Below the pieces are notes generated by a model. It was not told where the DNA came from and ran no database searches. It saw nothing but the letters and a program-made list of their open reading frames with translations. A stretch of DNA of 64,000 nucleotides, from the NCBI RefSeq assembly GCF_028583425.1, contig NC_072793.1, positions 63,493,028-63,557,027 on the forward strand, given 5' to 3'. A program made the translations under genes and the position numbers. The DNA is from Eublepharis macularius (lineage: Eukaryota > Chordata > Lepidosauria > Squamata > Eublepharidae). Positions 12,518 to 23,690 of this stretch are shown here, piece after piece; position 1 is the first letter of the stretch, and each line of letters begins with the position of its first letter.

Positions 12518-12833
12518 TTTTCAAGAGGCTTCTGCTGCTAAGTATCTTAATTAATTGCTTCCTGTTAACTTACATGGACATGGCATTCCTGAATTGGTCC
12601 ATAATTAATCGGTGTCTGCTTCTGAGGGGGGATTTAATTATTCTTTGCAACCAAACCAATTGCAACCATGAAAAATAAAATGAAAAGTAATAAGTAATTG
12701 TCTTTGACTGCAAAGAATAATTAAAGCCCCTCAACAGCAGGGAACAGAAATGAGTTACTTAAGAGCTAAGTCCATGCAAGTTAACAGGAAGCAACTAATT
12801 AAGAAACTAGACAGCAGAAGCCTCTTTGAAAGA
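12518..12833. repeat. Long imperfect inverted repeat (foldback element)
   Basis: The left half carries CAAGAGGCTTCTGCTG, TTAATTAATTGCTTCCTGTT and AACTTACATGGA. The right half carries their reverse complements (TCCATGCAAGTTAACAGGAA, CAACTAATTAAG, CAGCAGAAGCCTCTTTG). An inner pair is TTTAATTATTCTTTGCAA against TTGACTGCAAAGAATAATTAAA. The centre is near 12675. It looks like a foldback MITE or an inverted duplication. No clear target duplication was found. Confidence 0.75.
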
Positions 12834-12879
12834 ATGGACAAGGAGAAAAATTTAAAAGACTATATTCTACTGGACTCCC

Positions 12880-13662
12880 AAGGACTTGCTGGGGGGTACT
12901 TCATTTTCCACTGTATGCTTTTCCCCACACTATTTCCTCTTTCCCTCCTCCTAGCAGCCTCCATATGTTCACCTCCCTATGTTCTTCTCTCCTTCAAGCC
13001 TACTAAACAACTTACCTGTTATCTGCCCCCCATCTTCAACCATATTTTGTTAATTTACTTCATTTATATACTGCCTTTTCCCACAAGCAGCGTACATCAT
13101 TCTCCTTACCTTCATATTATCCTCACAACAACCCTGAGAGGTAGGTTAGACTGAGAGTATGTGACTAGATCAAAGTCTCTCCATGAGCTTCCACAGCAGA
13201 GTGGTGATTTGAACCTGGGTCTCCCACATCCTACTCTGAAACTCTAACTATTACACTACACTGGTTTAGGAGAGGGGCACTGTTGAACTGTAGGAAGTAG
13301 CTGGGTCTGGGTGAGTCATGCAAGTCATATAGTATCAAGTCGCCCAGTGGTTGCTGCAGAGCCTGGCCCCAATGATTCTTCTCTCAAAGATTAAAACAGC
13401 CCTGGAAAATCACCTGACCCCTCACCTTGCCTTTTATTGACAGCAACCAAGCCTGAAATACTGGCTAAACTGTTATGTTGCCTAGCAACAGCCACTGAGG
13501 GCATCTGGTTAAAGCTACAGTTGCTCTTTACTCATTTTGGGTGTTTTTTATCCTCCAATTTTTAATTATTATTTTTTTTATAATTTCAAACCTGGGGCAT
13601 TTTTCAGGTGTGCAGGAAAATTTGTCTTGTCTGTTCATGGCCCCAATCTCTGATCTCTGGAT
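12880..13662 (-). repeat. Composite interspersed repeat, copy 2 (inverted)
   Basis: The reverse complement of 12880-13662 follows 1596-2575 block by block: leader with ATTTTTCAGG complement and TTGCCTAGCAAC, then SINE, then C/T-rich block ending in the complement of CAAGTCCTTGGG. The C/T block is shorter than in copy 1 (one subunit rather than two). A short coding-looking frame over 12750-13154 is only this repeat. Confidence 0.7.
13050..13268 (-). mobile_element. tRNA-derived SINE (Sauria-like), inside composite repeat
   Basis: Reverse orientation: the tail complement TAATTTACTTCATTTATATA is at 13051, CTCACAACAACCCTGAGAGG at 13124, box-B-like GATTTGAACCTGGGTCTCCC at 13206 and the head complement to 13268. 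Confidence 0.8.
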
Positions 13663-13797
13663 TTAAGTGTCCTCAGATCAGGGTCAAGATGAACAGCTGG
13701 AAGATTCTCAGATAATATGGAACCCTATAAATATTGTTATGCTTTGGGTCAGTTTTAATTAAACTCTCTTTGTGAATAGATTAAGACGGGAAGCTGT

Positions 13798-13890
13798 CTT
13801 CGTCTGTCTGTAGCAATAGATGTGAGCTGTGCCTCATAAAAGCTCATACCCTACCACGAAGTTTGTTATTCTTATAGGTGCTTCTGGTCT
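13798..13890. repeat. Fragment of a short unnamed dispersed repeat
   Basis: It contains AAAAGCTCATACCCTACCAC and ATAGGTGCTTCTGGTCTTT. These are diverged relatives of the CTGGACC..AGGTGCTACTGGAC family seen at 29318, 34378, 37150, 40118 and 50640. Confidence 0.5.
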
Positions 13891-14784
13891 TTTTGTGAAC
13901 ATGAACAAAAGTTGCCCATATACTTACAATTCCATTTGAGTAAAAGGCAGAGGGGGGAAGGAAAATAGAAAGAGCAGGGAAAGAGTAAAAATGCACACAT
14001 GAGAACCACCCAGGGAAGTGTAGGCGTTTGGACATGATAGCCCTGTGGCAACCTCAATTTTTTTTTTTTTTTTGCCAAGGTGTTTAAAGAAAACCAATTA
14101 CCTCAGTGATGACACTTAATATGCCAACATTTAGCCTGGAGGAGAATTTTACTGCTGAGTTATAAACTTCTGCAACTATAGATGATAATAGATCTGAAAG
14201 ATGTTCCATTGCAGCAGTACTGCCATGATTGCCCTTGCATAAAAATGATCATTAGAAGACTTACAAACCGAACAGCACATTGACTTATAAGACACACTTC
14301 AATGATGCACACAAGGAGCTTTGTTGCTCTTCCCCTTCACTTCTCATTGGGAGGAGGGGGGGACCTTAACACTCCTGGAAGGAACGCGCCTTCACAGACA
14401 TTCAGACAAACCGCTGAATTAACAAGTGGCTCCTTTGCACTGGTTTAATCACCCTGAACTCACTTCAGCCTCTGACGTCGACAGATTCTGAGAATGGATT
14501 AGAGGTTGAAAGTAAACTGAAAGAGAGCCTGTTGGCTTTAGATACGGGGAAACCTGTGTTCAAATCCTTGATCAGTCACTTCTTTTAAATAAAAAATAGT
14601 CACCTTTCTAGCCCAATTAATTAGAATGCTCTGATATGAAAAGATAAAATCATATTAGCCATCACAAGGAATAAAATAAAAGCTGCAAAGGGGATATTTT
14701 GTCAATGTAATAAAGCCAGAGGGATGGGACCACAATAGAAACTGCTGACTTCATCTACAAATCTCACTCTAGTGAAGAGTGGAC
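13891..14784. other. Gene-free stretch with a T17 tract
   Basis: No gene. A T-run lies at about 14058-14074. The repeat-free part 14085-14280 (with CCAATTACCTCAGTGATGAC) could be regulatory, but the case is weak. Confidence 0.35.
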
Positions 14785-14952
14785 TGTGCAGCCAGGCTTC
14801 ACCCATTGGCTACAAAGCTCACTGGGTCATTTCGAGCTAACCGCACTCTCTGACGTACCTCACAAGATTGTTGTGTGTATAAAATTGGATAATCTTATGT
14901 AAGCATCCTAAATTCCTTAGAGGAAGGGTAAGGTACGAAAGTAATAAACACA
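14785..14952 (+). mobile_element. Degenerate tRNA-derived SINE
   Basis: Landmarks are AAGCTCACTGGGTCATTTCG, CTCACAAGATTGTTGTGTGT and a tail with CCTTAGAGGAAGGGTAAGGT then AATAAA. The tail differs from the two main subtypes. Confidence 0.55.
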
Positions 14953-15337
14953 CCCCATTAAGGGATCTTGGCTAATCTTTTGTTTCTTCAAAGATAACCA
15001 ATCGAAGAAAGAGTTGCAAGATTGTTATATCTATGTGTAGAATTCACTGCTTTTCATACCCAACTCATAGGCTGCCATTGCAACATGACAGCTGCTGAAA
15101 AATTACTCCCCTTCTGGTTCTGTTCCTACAAAACACATTGGTGGTATTTGGAGGGTGAACTCAATGGCATCCCCATAATTTAGTCATTAGTTACTTCATA
15201 CCAATGCTACCCCACTTAGCTGTCCACCAAAGCTACCACTGACAGCAGCAACAAGACAGCTCATAGAATTTTTTTTTTGACAACTACTCCGCCAATATGG
15301 CAACATATTAACTGGGCTTTGGAATTATCTGGTTACA

Positions 15338-15459
15338 TAGGGCCAAGCTACACATGACGAATGACACTTGAACGGCAAGTGGATTGAGTGGAGGGCAAGT
15401 GAACAGGGAGAAATACACTTGCTGTTCAAGTGTCATTCGTCATGTGTAGCTTGGCCCTA
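15338..15459. mobile_element. 122-bp MITE with 44-bp arms, one mismatch
   Basis: The left arm (15338-15381) starts TAGGGCCAAGCTACACATGA. The right arm (15416-15459) is its reverse complement with a single difference (G against A in GAACGGCAAGTG). Only 34 bases separate the arms. I see no target duplication beyond a possible TA. The high arm identity suggests a recent insertion or selection for the hairpin. Confidence 0.85.
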
Positions 15460-16057
15460 ATTGCTTTCTCCTCTGAGCACTCTTCTTGGCTCCCAGTGCT
15501 GCCTGCCATGGGCCTAATTTTCTTGTCTGCAGTACTTCTGACTGCATAAGGAGGCTCACATGCATGAATGCTGCTCCATGCATGACTACTTGTCTGAGGA
15601 AATGCAAAGAGAAAGCTGACTCGTAACCAATTCTGCATGTTTTAAACCACGAATAAACATATTTATTAGCTATACAACTACTTCTACACATTTAAGAACA
15701 CCTTAGTACCTATCTGCTAGCTGTGTCTTTGGAAACACTCTCCTCCCTTAAACTCTACACCAGTGATACTCAGCAGCCTGGGAGCCACATGTGGCTCTTT
15801 GACATGCCACTTGTGGCTTTTCTGGGCCCTGATCCACAATGTGGCACCTCCCCATGTTTTAGGACTTTGCACTGTGGGGCTTGTGGTTGACAAGTGGTTT
15901 CCACCTTGAAAGAGCCACTGCTGCAGGAATTTGTAGGCTGTGACACTCGTGCCAGAAATTGAAGTAAATGAGAATTGTTTACTTAATGGTAATTGCAAAT
16001 GTGGCTTCCATGAGCCACCAAGTGATTACTTCTGCTCTGCACAATAAAACCTGCCAT
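15460..16057. other. Gene-free stretch
   Basis: About 15760-15960 has CAGCAGCCTGGGAGCCACAT and GTGGCTCTTTGACATG, words that look like a repeat I cannot name. No coding exon is seen. Confidence 0.35.
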
Positions 16058-16145
16058 TATATTTATTTATTTAGATATCACATCCTGCTTTTCTCCCCAA
16101 TGAGGACTCAAAGCAAGTTTCAGCATCATTCCCCCCTCCTCCACA
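16058..16145 (-). mobile_element. SINE 3'-end fragment
   Basis: The complement of a Sauria-type tail is visible: TATTTATTTAGATATCACAT, then TTCTCCCCAATGAGGACTCA. The head is missing. Confidence 0.6.
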
Positions 16146-16497
16146 GAAAGTCACTAGGTCATGTTGGATTTTGGAAGGAGTGTGAAAAAAAATCCCGAAA
16201 AGACCATCTGTTGGAAGTTTTGGCTTTAAATTGGAAGAGAAGAATTGTTTGGGAGAGGAAATAATTGTAGCTCTATAGAAAAGCAAGATCTAAAATCAGA
16301 CAGCCATAAAGAGAGTGGTCATGTGATTTGGCCCTTAGCCACAGGTTACTCTAAGTGCAATAAACAATATGAACAAGCAGCATTAAGGGGAAAGATGTCT
16401 TTAGCAGTTAAAGATAAACTGTTCATTATTAGTGTGTATTAATGTGGCTCTAGTGTGAGACAGAATACAGATGAATATCTAGGTGTGTATTCATTAC

Positions 16498-16752
16498 TGA
16501 GAGCCAGTTTGGTGTAGTGGTTAAGAGCACGGGACTTTAATTTGGAGAACTGGGTTTGATTCCCCACTCCTCCGCTTGAAGCCAGCTATGTGACCTTGAG
16601 TCAGTCACAGCTTCTAGGAGCTCTCTCAGCCCCACCCACCTGGCAGAATTATTTTTGTGGGGATAATAATAACATATTTTGTAAACCACTCTGAGTGGGC
16701 ATTAAGTTGTCCTGAAGGGAGGTATATAAATCGAATGTTGTTGTTGTTAGCT
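16498..16752 (+). mobile_element. tRNA-derived SINE, BovB-tail subtype, near full length
   Basis: The head is GAGCCAGTTTGGTGTAGTGG. Box-B-like GGGTTTGATTCCC follows, then AGCTCTCTCAGCCCCACCCA, CTCTGAGTGGGCATTAAGTT, GTCCTGAAGGGAGG and a (GTT)n-type end. It is one of the best preserved SINE copies in the window. Confidence 0.9.
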
Positions 16753-17430
16753 GCCTCACTCCTGGCAGGGGTCCTTCCGTATAAGTTCTTCTGTGAGGGA
16801 ACTCATGTGGGTCTAAGGAGATGTTTTGCAAGCTTCCTGTCTGGATCTTCAGAGAGAAAATGGTGGGGGGGATGGGACTGGACAAAGGCTCCTGTAATTG
16901 ACAGTGAATATTGTCTTTTTCAGGGATACTACAAACTTCAGCAAAAAATGTGATCAACATTTGAAATTACTTTGTTTGCAGTGCCTATTTTATGTCATAT
17001 CTAACACCCCAAGCACCTCAAAGATTTGTTTGCAATTCAAAACAAGCAGCATTTGGGAGTCATTTTGCAGAGGCAGAGTGGCAGCATTGAGCAGCAGGGC
17101 AGCCAGCCAAGAAGCCACCACTGATTCACACTCGTAATGTACTGTTTTGCTTGGATTGTGTATGCCCCAGAGTCATCACAGGCAGGTCATGCACCATTTA
17201 AAACCAACTATATTTAAGTGTATGTGCTGCTTTTGCACCTGCACAGTTGGCCAATTTATCATGCCAGTCCATGCTGAGAACTGACTGGGTCAAACTATAG
17301 TTCCCAGGTAGTAGTGTGAGAATGCATAAATCCAATTAATATAAATGGACGCGAATACACTTAGCTTTAGGAGTCAGGCAGGAAAGCAAATAGGACAAGG
17401 CTAGGATACTAGAAAAACAAGCCCAGTTAC
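16753..17430. other. Gene-free stretch
   Basis: No gene or named repeat. Confidence 0.4.
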
Positions 17431-17643
17431 AGTTGCCAACTCTAGGTTGGGAAATTCCTGGAGATTTGGGAGTGGAACCTGGAGAGCACAGGGTTTGAGG
17501 TAGGGAGGGACATCAGCTGGGTATAATGTCATAGAGTCCACCCTCCAAAATAGCCATTTTCTCCAGGGGAACTGATCTCTGTTGTCTGGAGACCAGTTGT
17601 AATTGTAGGAGATCTCTAGGTCCCACTTAGAATTTGGCAACCT
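17431..17643. mobile_element. MITE-like element bounded by GTTGCCAA ends
   Basis: It begins AGTTGCCAACTCTAGGTTGG and ends GAATTTGGCAACCT, so the ends are short inverted repeats. The interior has ATAATGTCATAGAGTCCACC and CCAGGGGAACTGATCTCTG, a pattern I recognise as common in lizard DNA. The superfamily is not certain. Confidence 0.65.
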
Positions 17644-19394
17644 CAAGTCCAGCAGACCCATTCGTACACACCCCACTCCAGTAGAATCTAGGCAACCAAG
17701 GACAGTAACTCCGTTGTGACACAGGATTTTTTTCCCCAGAAGATATATTGGGCCAGTTGTTGGGAAAGGGAACAGCTAAAGTGCTTGCACTTTGGACCTT
17801 GAAAACTAGCATTAGCCTACATACAAGCACAACAAATTTGCAATCCAAACCCAGAGAACATTGTTTCAGCCACGCAAAATCGGCAAGTCTAGAATAGAGA
17901 GACAAGATGTGTAGCCTTTCCTCATGCTCAAAGCAGAATTGAAACACCTCATTTTAAAAACTGATCTTTTAAAACACACATACATATGTAAACATATAAC
18001 AAAGTGAATGAATGAGGGGTGCGCTTTTGTCATTCCAATTTCAATTGTCAAAGAACAAATAAGTATTTTTGAGCTTTGTGGACAAACTGTGATGTGATCA
18101 GAGGGAAACTTGAGCATACCTGATGAGAAGCCAGCACCACAGAGAGAGGACTGGAGAGTCACCCCCTATCCAGTCCTCAAACTTTTTTCATGCTGTCTGT
18201 ACATTTGGGGTGTGAAAAAACTTGCATTTCACTTATTCTAAAAGAGAAAACATCTCATACGAGTGTCTTTTCAGTGTTCTCTCAAATTTCCCAATGTTTC
18301 CATTAGAAAAATTGGTGCAGAGAAGGCTTTAGGAAAAAATGGAGTGGGGGGGGGCATATTTTTCTTGTTTCTTTTTTTCCCCCTGAGCCATCACATCTCT
18401 GAGTGCTGCAGAAGGAAAGCAATAGTTAACCCACCATTTTTCCTGCTGGAAAGGTCTGAGTTGAATGGCTTCTGCAGCACCAGCCTGTAACGCTGTTAGG
18501 GCCACCCAGCCTGGCTTTCTCCTAGGCCATATTAACTTCCCAGTCCAGCCTTTGGCTGTCACAGATCTTTTTTGAATTAAGAAGCCTAATGAAAAGATGT
18601 GAGTGAAACAGAAAGTGACAGAGTGAAGAGCTTTTGGAGCTACCCTTCGTTCAGCCTCCCCATCAAGCACATTGTCAGCATGTGCATCATTTTGACGTTC
18701 TCTTTCTTCAAGTACTGGAAAACCAAATGAATCTATCAGTTCTCAAAGAGGGACTGGTGTAATCTCTCTCTCTTTTTTCCTCCAGGAAATGTTGCAGTGT
18801 TTTCCAAAATTTGCTTAGGATAGAAAATAAATGACTGTCATCCCTAACTAAAGAATGATTCCTTTGACATTGCCTGTTTTGATCAATATTCCTGACTCTC
18901 TCTTTGTATGCAAGTAATAACCATAATTACAAATGATCTGTCACTCAGGGAACCCACAAGGTGCAACATTTAATGGCTGGTGTTTTCAGATGTGCTTATG
19001 TTGTTTATTTTAAGGATCTGTGGAAGGGTACACATCTAATTGCCTTCATGGAGCAACAAGTTTATTTTGTGGTTAAGGGTGGATAGCAAGGTGTCAAATT
19101 ACCCATTTGGGAGTTACTAGTAAAAGAAATTGTCTGTGATACACTCCCAAACACCGATATCTGAGAAATGTTTAAAGAGACATGTCCCTGTCTGGATATG
19201 AACAGAAAAATCATTGAGTTGAAACACCATTAAGTTAAAAAAAAAATTGCTCCCAAGTGTTCTCTCTAAATATTAATGTTGACAAAAAGTGTACAGATAG
19301 AAACTGATCAAAATCCAAATTGAATACACCTTGTATTTTTAATATAGTGATTGTAGCACATCCAAATACAAAAAATGAATGATATTTAGAAGCA
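17644..19394. other. Gene-free stretch
   Basis: No gene recognised. A run of nine or more G lies near 18346. The part around 18790-18960 (with TGTATGCAAGTAATAACCATAATTAC) is repeat-free and AT-rich and might be regulatory. Confidence 0.35.
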
Positions 19395-19955
19395 AGAAGC
19401 AAGGGGCCCACAAGAACTTGTAGTGGGCATCTCATTCCCCCTTGCCTCACTATTTCCTCTTTCCCTTCCCTGAAAGCTCCCGTAGCTTCTCCCTTTCCCC
19501 TGCTTCCTTCCCTCCTTCCCACTCACCATCCAACCTACTTTTATGTGCCCCCCCCCATCTTCAGCTTTCCCTCCCTCTCCCAGCAGCCTCTCCCCAGAAA
19601 AACTCTGGCTGAGTTGTGCAATGGGGAACTAGCAATAACGTTTCCCTCACTAGCCCCTGTAACCCCCCTCCCCACACTATTTTCTCTTTCTTTCCTCCTG
19701 GTATGGCCCGTATCTCTACCTTTCCTGGCTTGCTTCCCAACTCACTAAAAAACCTGCTACATTTGTTAGTTATTTACTTCATTTATACCCCACTTTTTTC
19801 ACAATGGGGACCTATTCTCCTCTCTTCCATTTTATCCTCACAATAACCCAGTGAGGTAGGTTAGACTGAAAGAAAGTGATTGGCTCAAGGTCACACAGTG
19901 TCCTAAATCTTAGTCTGAAGCTGTAACCACTACACCACACTGACTTTTAAAGGTT
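19395..19955 (-). repeat. Composite repeat, copy 3: C/T-rich blocks plus SINE
   Basis: The C/T-rich part (19395-19760) begins AAGAACTTGTAGTGGGCATC, the complement of the block ends in copies 1 and 2, and contains CACTATTTCCTCTTTC as copy 2 does. It is followed by a reverse-oriented SINE (about 19765-19950: TTATTTACTTCATTTATACC tail complement, TAACCACTACACCACACTG head complement). The leader of copies 1 and 2 is not visible after the SINE head. Confidence 0.65.
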
Positions 19956-20317
19956 AAAAGTTTTAAAAAGTCAAAATTTGAATTGCTTATTTCCCTTATT
20001 TGCCTGAAATTTTGTAGGACAGGTCATTTGGATGAGGGGTAGAACACCTGAAAACTTCATCCCAGCTGGATGAGAGAAAAAAGTTAGAGGTGGGTATGTA
20101 TTGTATCCTTAATTATCTGTATAACAGAACTGTTTTCTCTTAATTACCTAGGTGTGAGAGGGACAGTCCTTAGGAATCTCGTCCTAGTTGGATGGAAAGC
20201 AAAAATGTTATAGTTATGTATACACTTCCTTTTGAAACTAATGACAATAAATAAAGATTTTTTTTAAATTGAAAATGAATAAAATTATAAAAGAACAAAA
20301 TGAAACAAACTTTGGGA

Positions 20318-20515
20318 ATGCATGCTATCAAGTGGCAACTGCCTTATGGAGACCCTAGCAAGGGGCTTTCATGGCAAGTGAGAAGCACAGGTGGTTTGCC
20401 ATTGCCTTCCTCTGCAGAGCTGTTCTTGGTTTACTCTCATGCAAGTACTGGCCCTGCTTACCTTCTAAGATCTGATGAGATTGGGCTATACCATACCATT
20501 CCAAAAACTTTGGGA
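20318..20515 (-). mobile_element. 5S-rRNA-derived SINE fragment
   Basis: The part 20436-20490 (CATGCAAGTACTGGCCCTGC, then TTACCTTCTAAGATCTGATG and AGATTGGGC) is close to the reverse complement of the 5S rRNA internal promoter region. It is joined to ATGCTATCAAGTGGCAACTG and GGTGGTTTGCCATTGCCTTC, a body I know from other lizard sequences. It is a SINE and not a functional 5S gene: only about 60 bases are 5S-like and they are diverged. Confidence 0.7.
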
Positions 20516-20587
20516 ATACACTCCTACTATTAATTGAATGTTCTCTACATCTGATAGTTGACAAACAATATTTATACAACATACAGA

Positions 20588-20845
20588 CCCACCATGGCAA
20601 AGTGGTTATAGTGCTAGGCTAGGATCAGGAAACCCAGTTTTGAATCCCTTTCATACTGTCATGGAAGCTCTCATGGGGAGTCTTCAGATGGTCTTTCTCT
20701 CTCTAGGCAACTTAACCTACCCCGCAGGGTTGTGGTTCTGAAGATAAAATGGAGGTGGGGAGAAAGATGTAGTAAGCTGCTTTGGGTCTCTATTAGGGAG
20801 AAAAGTAGGCTATACATATCTCAACAAGTAAGTATTTAAATAGAA
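20588..20845 (+). mobile_element. tRNA-derived SINE (Sauria-like)
   Basis: The head is AAGTGGTTATAGTGCTAGGC. Then come AGTTTTGAATCCC, CGCAGGGTTGTGGTTCTGAA and AAGCTGCTTTGGGTCTCTAT, and the tail ends in AAGTAAGTATTTAAATAG. It is diverged but nearly complete. Confidence 0.8.
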
Positions 20846-21837
20846 TGGATTCTGAATTGTCTTAGTTATAATTTGATTGCATTTGATAGATGGCATACAA
20901 TGCTATTTGGTATAATATTTCCCTGCTGCCAGTGTATAAGGCTTTTTCATCTGGCACTTGCCAAAATCAAGACAATCAAGAGATGCCAGATCTGCAGTTC
21001 TTGGATTTGAATATTGAGGTAAATTTTCACACTCAAAATGTGGAGGGTTGTTCAATTTTGATTTGGGGGGGGGGGATATGGTTTCAACGTAGCCTCAGCA
21101 TAAATTTTATTGTATCTGCCTTCCTTGCCTGGTAGGTTATGGCATGTCACTTGACATGGCATGCCCCATGACATACAAGAAACAAGCTGCAAATCTTGTA
21201 AAGAAAAGTAAATCATTTCAAAGTGAGATGATTCAATGATACAATAATCAATAACACAAAAAATGCATCCCAAAGTCTGTGCACTGGTTTATTCTGAAAT
21301 GACAAAAGTTGGTAGCATATTGTTGCATACTACAAGGGATGGGAAGACCTATTGTCCAAGTTAAAAAAAATGGCTCTGCACTGCTGCTGCTGCAACAGAT
21401 ACACACAGTCACATATCTAAAAGGAGAATAATCATACTTATGATTGCACTATTAGAGCTGTGAAGGCTTGGGAAAAAACAGGGAGGCAGAATATTTTCTA
21501 TTATTATGAGCACTTTTTTCAATTGTTCCTATTAAAAATGGAAATTTGGGGGAGGCACTGAACAATAAACTCCAGTGACATACTTTGTCTTTTGGGATGA
21601 GTCAAGTGCATTTTAAGACAATGCTTTACTCATTCAAAATTTTCAGTAGGAAGATTTTTTTCATGTAAGACAAGCATTAGATAATGAAAATTCCTCTGTA
21701 TACTGTGGACATATACAATATTTTCAATAGTAAGTTAATTGTTTACATGTACACGATTAATGTTCTAATGCATATGCTAACACTATATTGAGTAGCTCAG
21801 TGTTTGTTTTCAGTTTTATGAAGTTTAACTCAATATA
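20846..21837. other. Gene-free stretch
   Basis: No gene. A G-run of about 10 lies at 21066. AT-rich otherwise. Confidence 0.4.
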
Positions 21838-22048
21838 ATAACAACAACTGTACTTATATATCACTCTTCTAAAGAGATGCCCCACTCAGAGTGTTGAACA
21901 AAGTCAGCGTTATTATTATCCCCACAATACAGCTGAGGAGCTGGGGCTGAGAGAATGGCTTACCCAAGGCCAACTACAGATCTTGTGGTAGTAGTGGGAT
22001 TCGAACCAGCAGAGTGCTGATTTGCAGTCCAACCACTTAACCGCTATC
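21838..22048 (-). mobile_element. tRNA-derived SINE, BovB-tail-like subtype
   Basis: On the minus strand the head is AGCGGTTAAGTGGTTGGACT, followed by GGTTCGAATCCCACTACTAC and CTCAGCCCCAGCTCCTCAGC, and the tail is AACACTCTGAGTGGGGCATC. It retains a good box-B-like GGTTCGAATCC. Confidence 0.8.
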
Positions 22049-22219
22049 TAAATATGCTGCTAGTCCTATTGCAACTGACTGAGACTCTTTCAGTCCAAAT
22101 AACATATTCCTTTTGTTTAATATTAAATGTATGATTTCTATTTTTGACTTTCATTTTTTCCACCCCTCAAATGGAACAACTAAGATTTGTATGCTAAAGT
22201 AACATGGTCCAGCAGTTTG

Positions 22220-22220
<1 letters not shown>

Positions 22221-22278
<58 letters not shown>
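22221..22278. repeat. (CT)29 microsatellite
   Basis: This is an uninterrupted CT dinucleotide array of 58 bases. Open frames over it (Ser-Leu repeats on +, Glu-Arg repeats on -) are artefacts. It is likely polymorphic in length. Confidence 0.97.
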
Positions 22279-22279
<1 letters not shown>

Positions 22280-23690
22280 ATATTGTGTATACTTGCAATT
22301 TTGCATATAGAAATCTAAGCCATTTCAATTTCATAAATATGCCAAATAGTTCAATGCAAATACATAAATGTATTATAAATAATGCAGTTAAAAGCAGTAA
22401 AATAAATTTAGTGTGATAAGCAAGTAGATATGCAATTTCCCCCATAATGCCCATTTACAAAATAATGTAAAAACCTTTGAAATTTCTAGCTGTTTTACAT
22501 GTCTAGGCTATCTATGTCCTGCATCCCAGAACTTGCTGTTCCCTTTCTTATATTTTAAGTAACCTGTTTCATGGACTAAAAAAATCCCTTCAGACTTCAA
22601 ATACCTCTCAAGGAAACAGGATTGGGCCCTTTCCCTACTCAGTCCTTTAGCCCCATCCACCAACAATATTTACAGTAATGCATACCCAATGCAGGAGATG
22701 AGAGGGAAGGGCTGAATCCTGTTTTGTTCAGTCTACATTTTAAAAGACAAAATAATGTCTTCTTTCTAAACATGGCACTTTATTGAGGCTTTAAGATTTT
22801 TTTTTAAAGGCAAGACATTTCAAAGCCACGGCTTTACCAACGGTGTGTGTTTTCAGACCTTCTCAAATTATTCATATTTATTATTTTGCCAAGCACCTAG
22901 ATTGATGAAATATTATAGAATAAGTAGGGGGCAAAAATAAAAAAGAATGTCAGGATTCCATTCATCCTAGAAGAATAAATGCAGAACACAATTCATTATT
23001 TTAGATTCAAGCTTTTAAAAATTTGTTCTTTTCTGTTCTGTAAATGAAAGGTGTTGCTTGACTGATACGTGTGTTTTTGGATTTCTAACACTGTACTTTG
23101 CAATCCTGAAATAAAAGGTACAGCTTGAATGTGCAGCTGTGTTTTTAATAAAACTAGCTTTTACTTATATATTATGTGCTTATTCTTGTATTATTCTCCT
23201 CCTGAAGTCAATGGGAAAGGAAACTACATAAGTTTGAATGGACTGTGATCTGTCCTACTCTATGTCCTACAAGAGTGTTTGTGGTAGACATATCAAAACT
23301 GCCGTCCATTCTTTTGAAATTTTACATTAAGTGATGAGTTGTGGAAAAAAACCTGTTCAGTTTACACAGAAACAACTGTTGTTGTTTTTTTATTAACATG
23401 ACATGTAAATACCACCAAATTATACGGAGAGAAGATTGTTTCTAAGTGGAATGTTATTTCAGCATTTCCCCAAAGTATATCATTTGCTCATTGAACATAT
23501 GTCCTTATACATTCTTGTGCATGACCAATAATGATTTTAATGATACCATCCCAGCATTTTCCTTAATTATTACTTGATTAAGTTGGTGGTCAAATTGTTT
23601 TCCTATTATATTGCATACCGGAAAGATGAATAAAGGTCCCATCAAAGAAGCATAATATACTTTTAAACAAAACACATGGGCACAATTTAC
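22279..23690. other. Gene-free stretch
   Basis: AT-rich single-copy-looking DNA with no gene or repeat I can name. Confidence 0.4.

Noticed and set aside
13050..13268. CRISPR-like spaced repeats in the C/T-rich and SINE stretches
   Set aside because: This is vertebrate nuclear DNA; the repeats are dispersed retroposons without regular spacing.
20436..20490. 5S rRNA gene
   Set aside because: Only the internal-promoter part is similar and it is diverged and fused to a SINE body.
9376..22048. tRNA genes at the SINE heads
   Set aside because: The heads have box A/B-like words but no cloverleaf closure or acceptor stem, and each is fused to a SINE body and tail.
22194..22454. Glu-Arg repeat protein (-) or Ser-Leu repeat protein (+)
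   Set aside because: Both are translations of the (CT)29 microsatellite.
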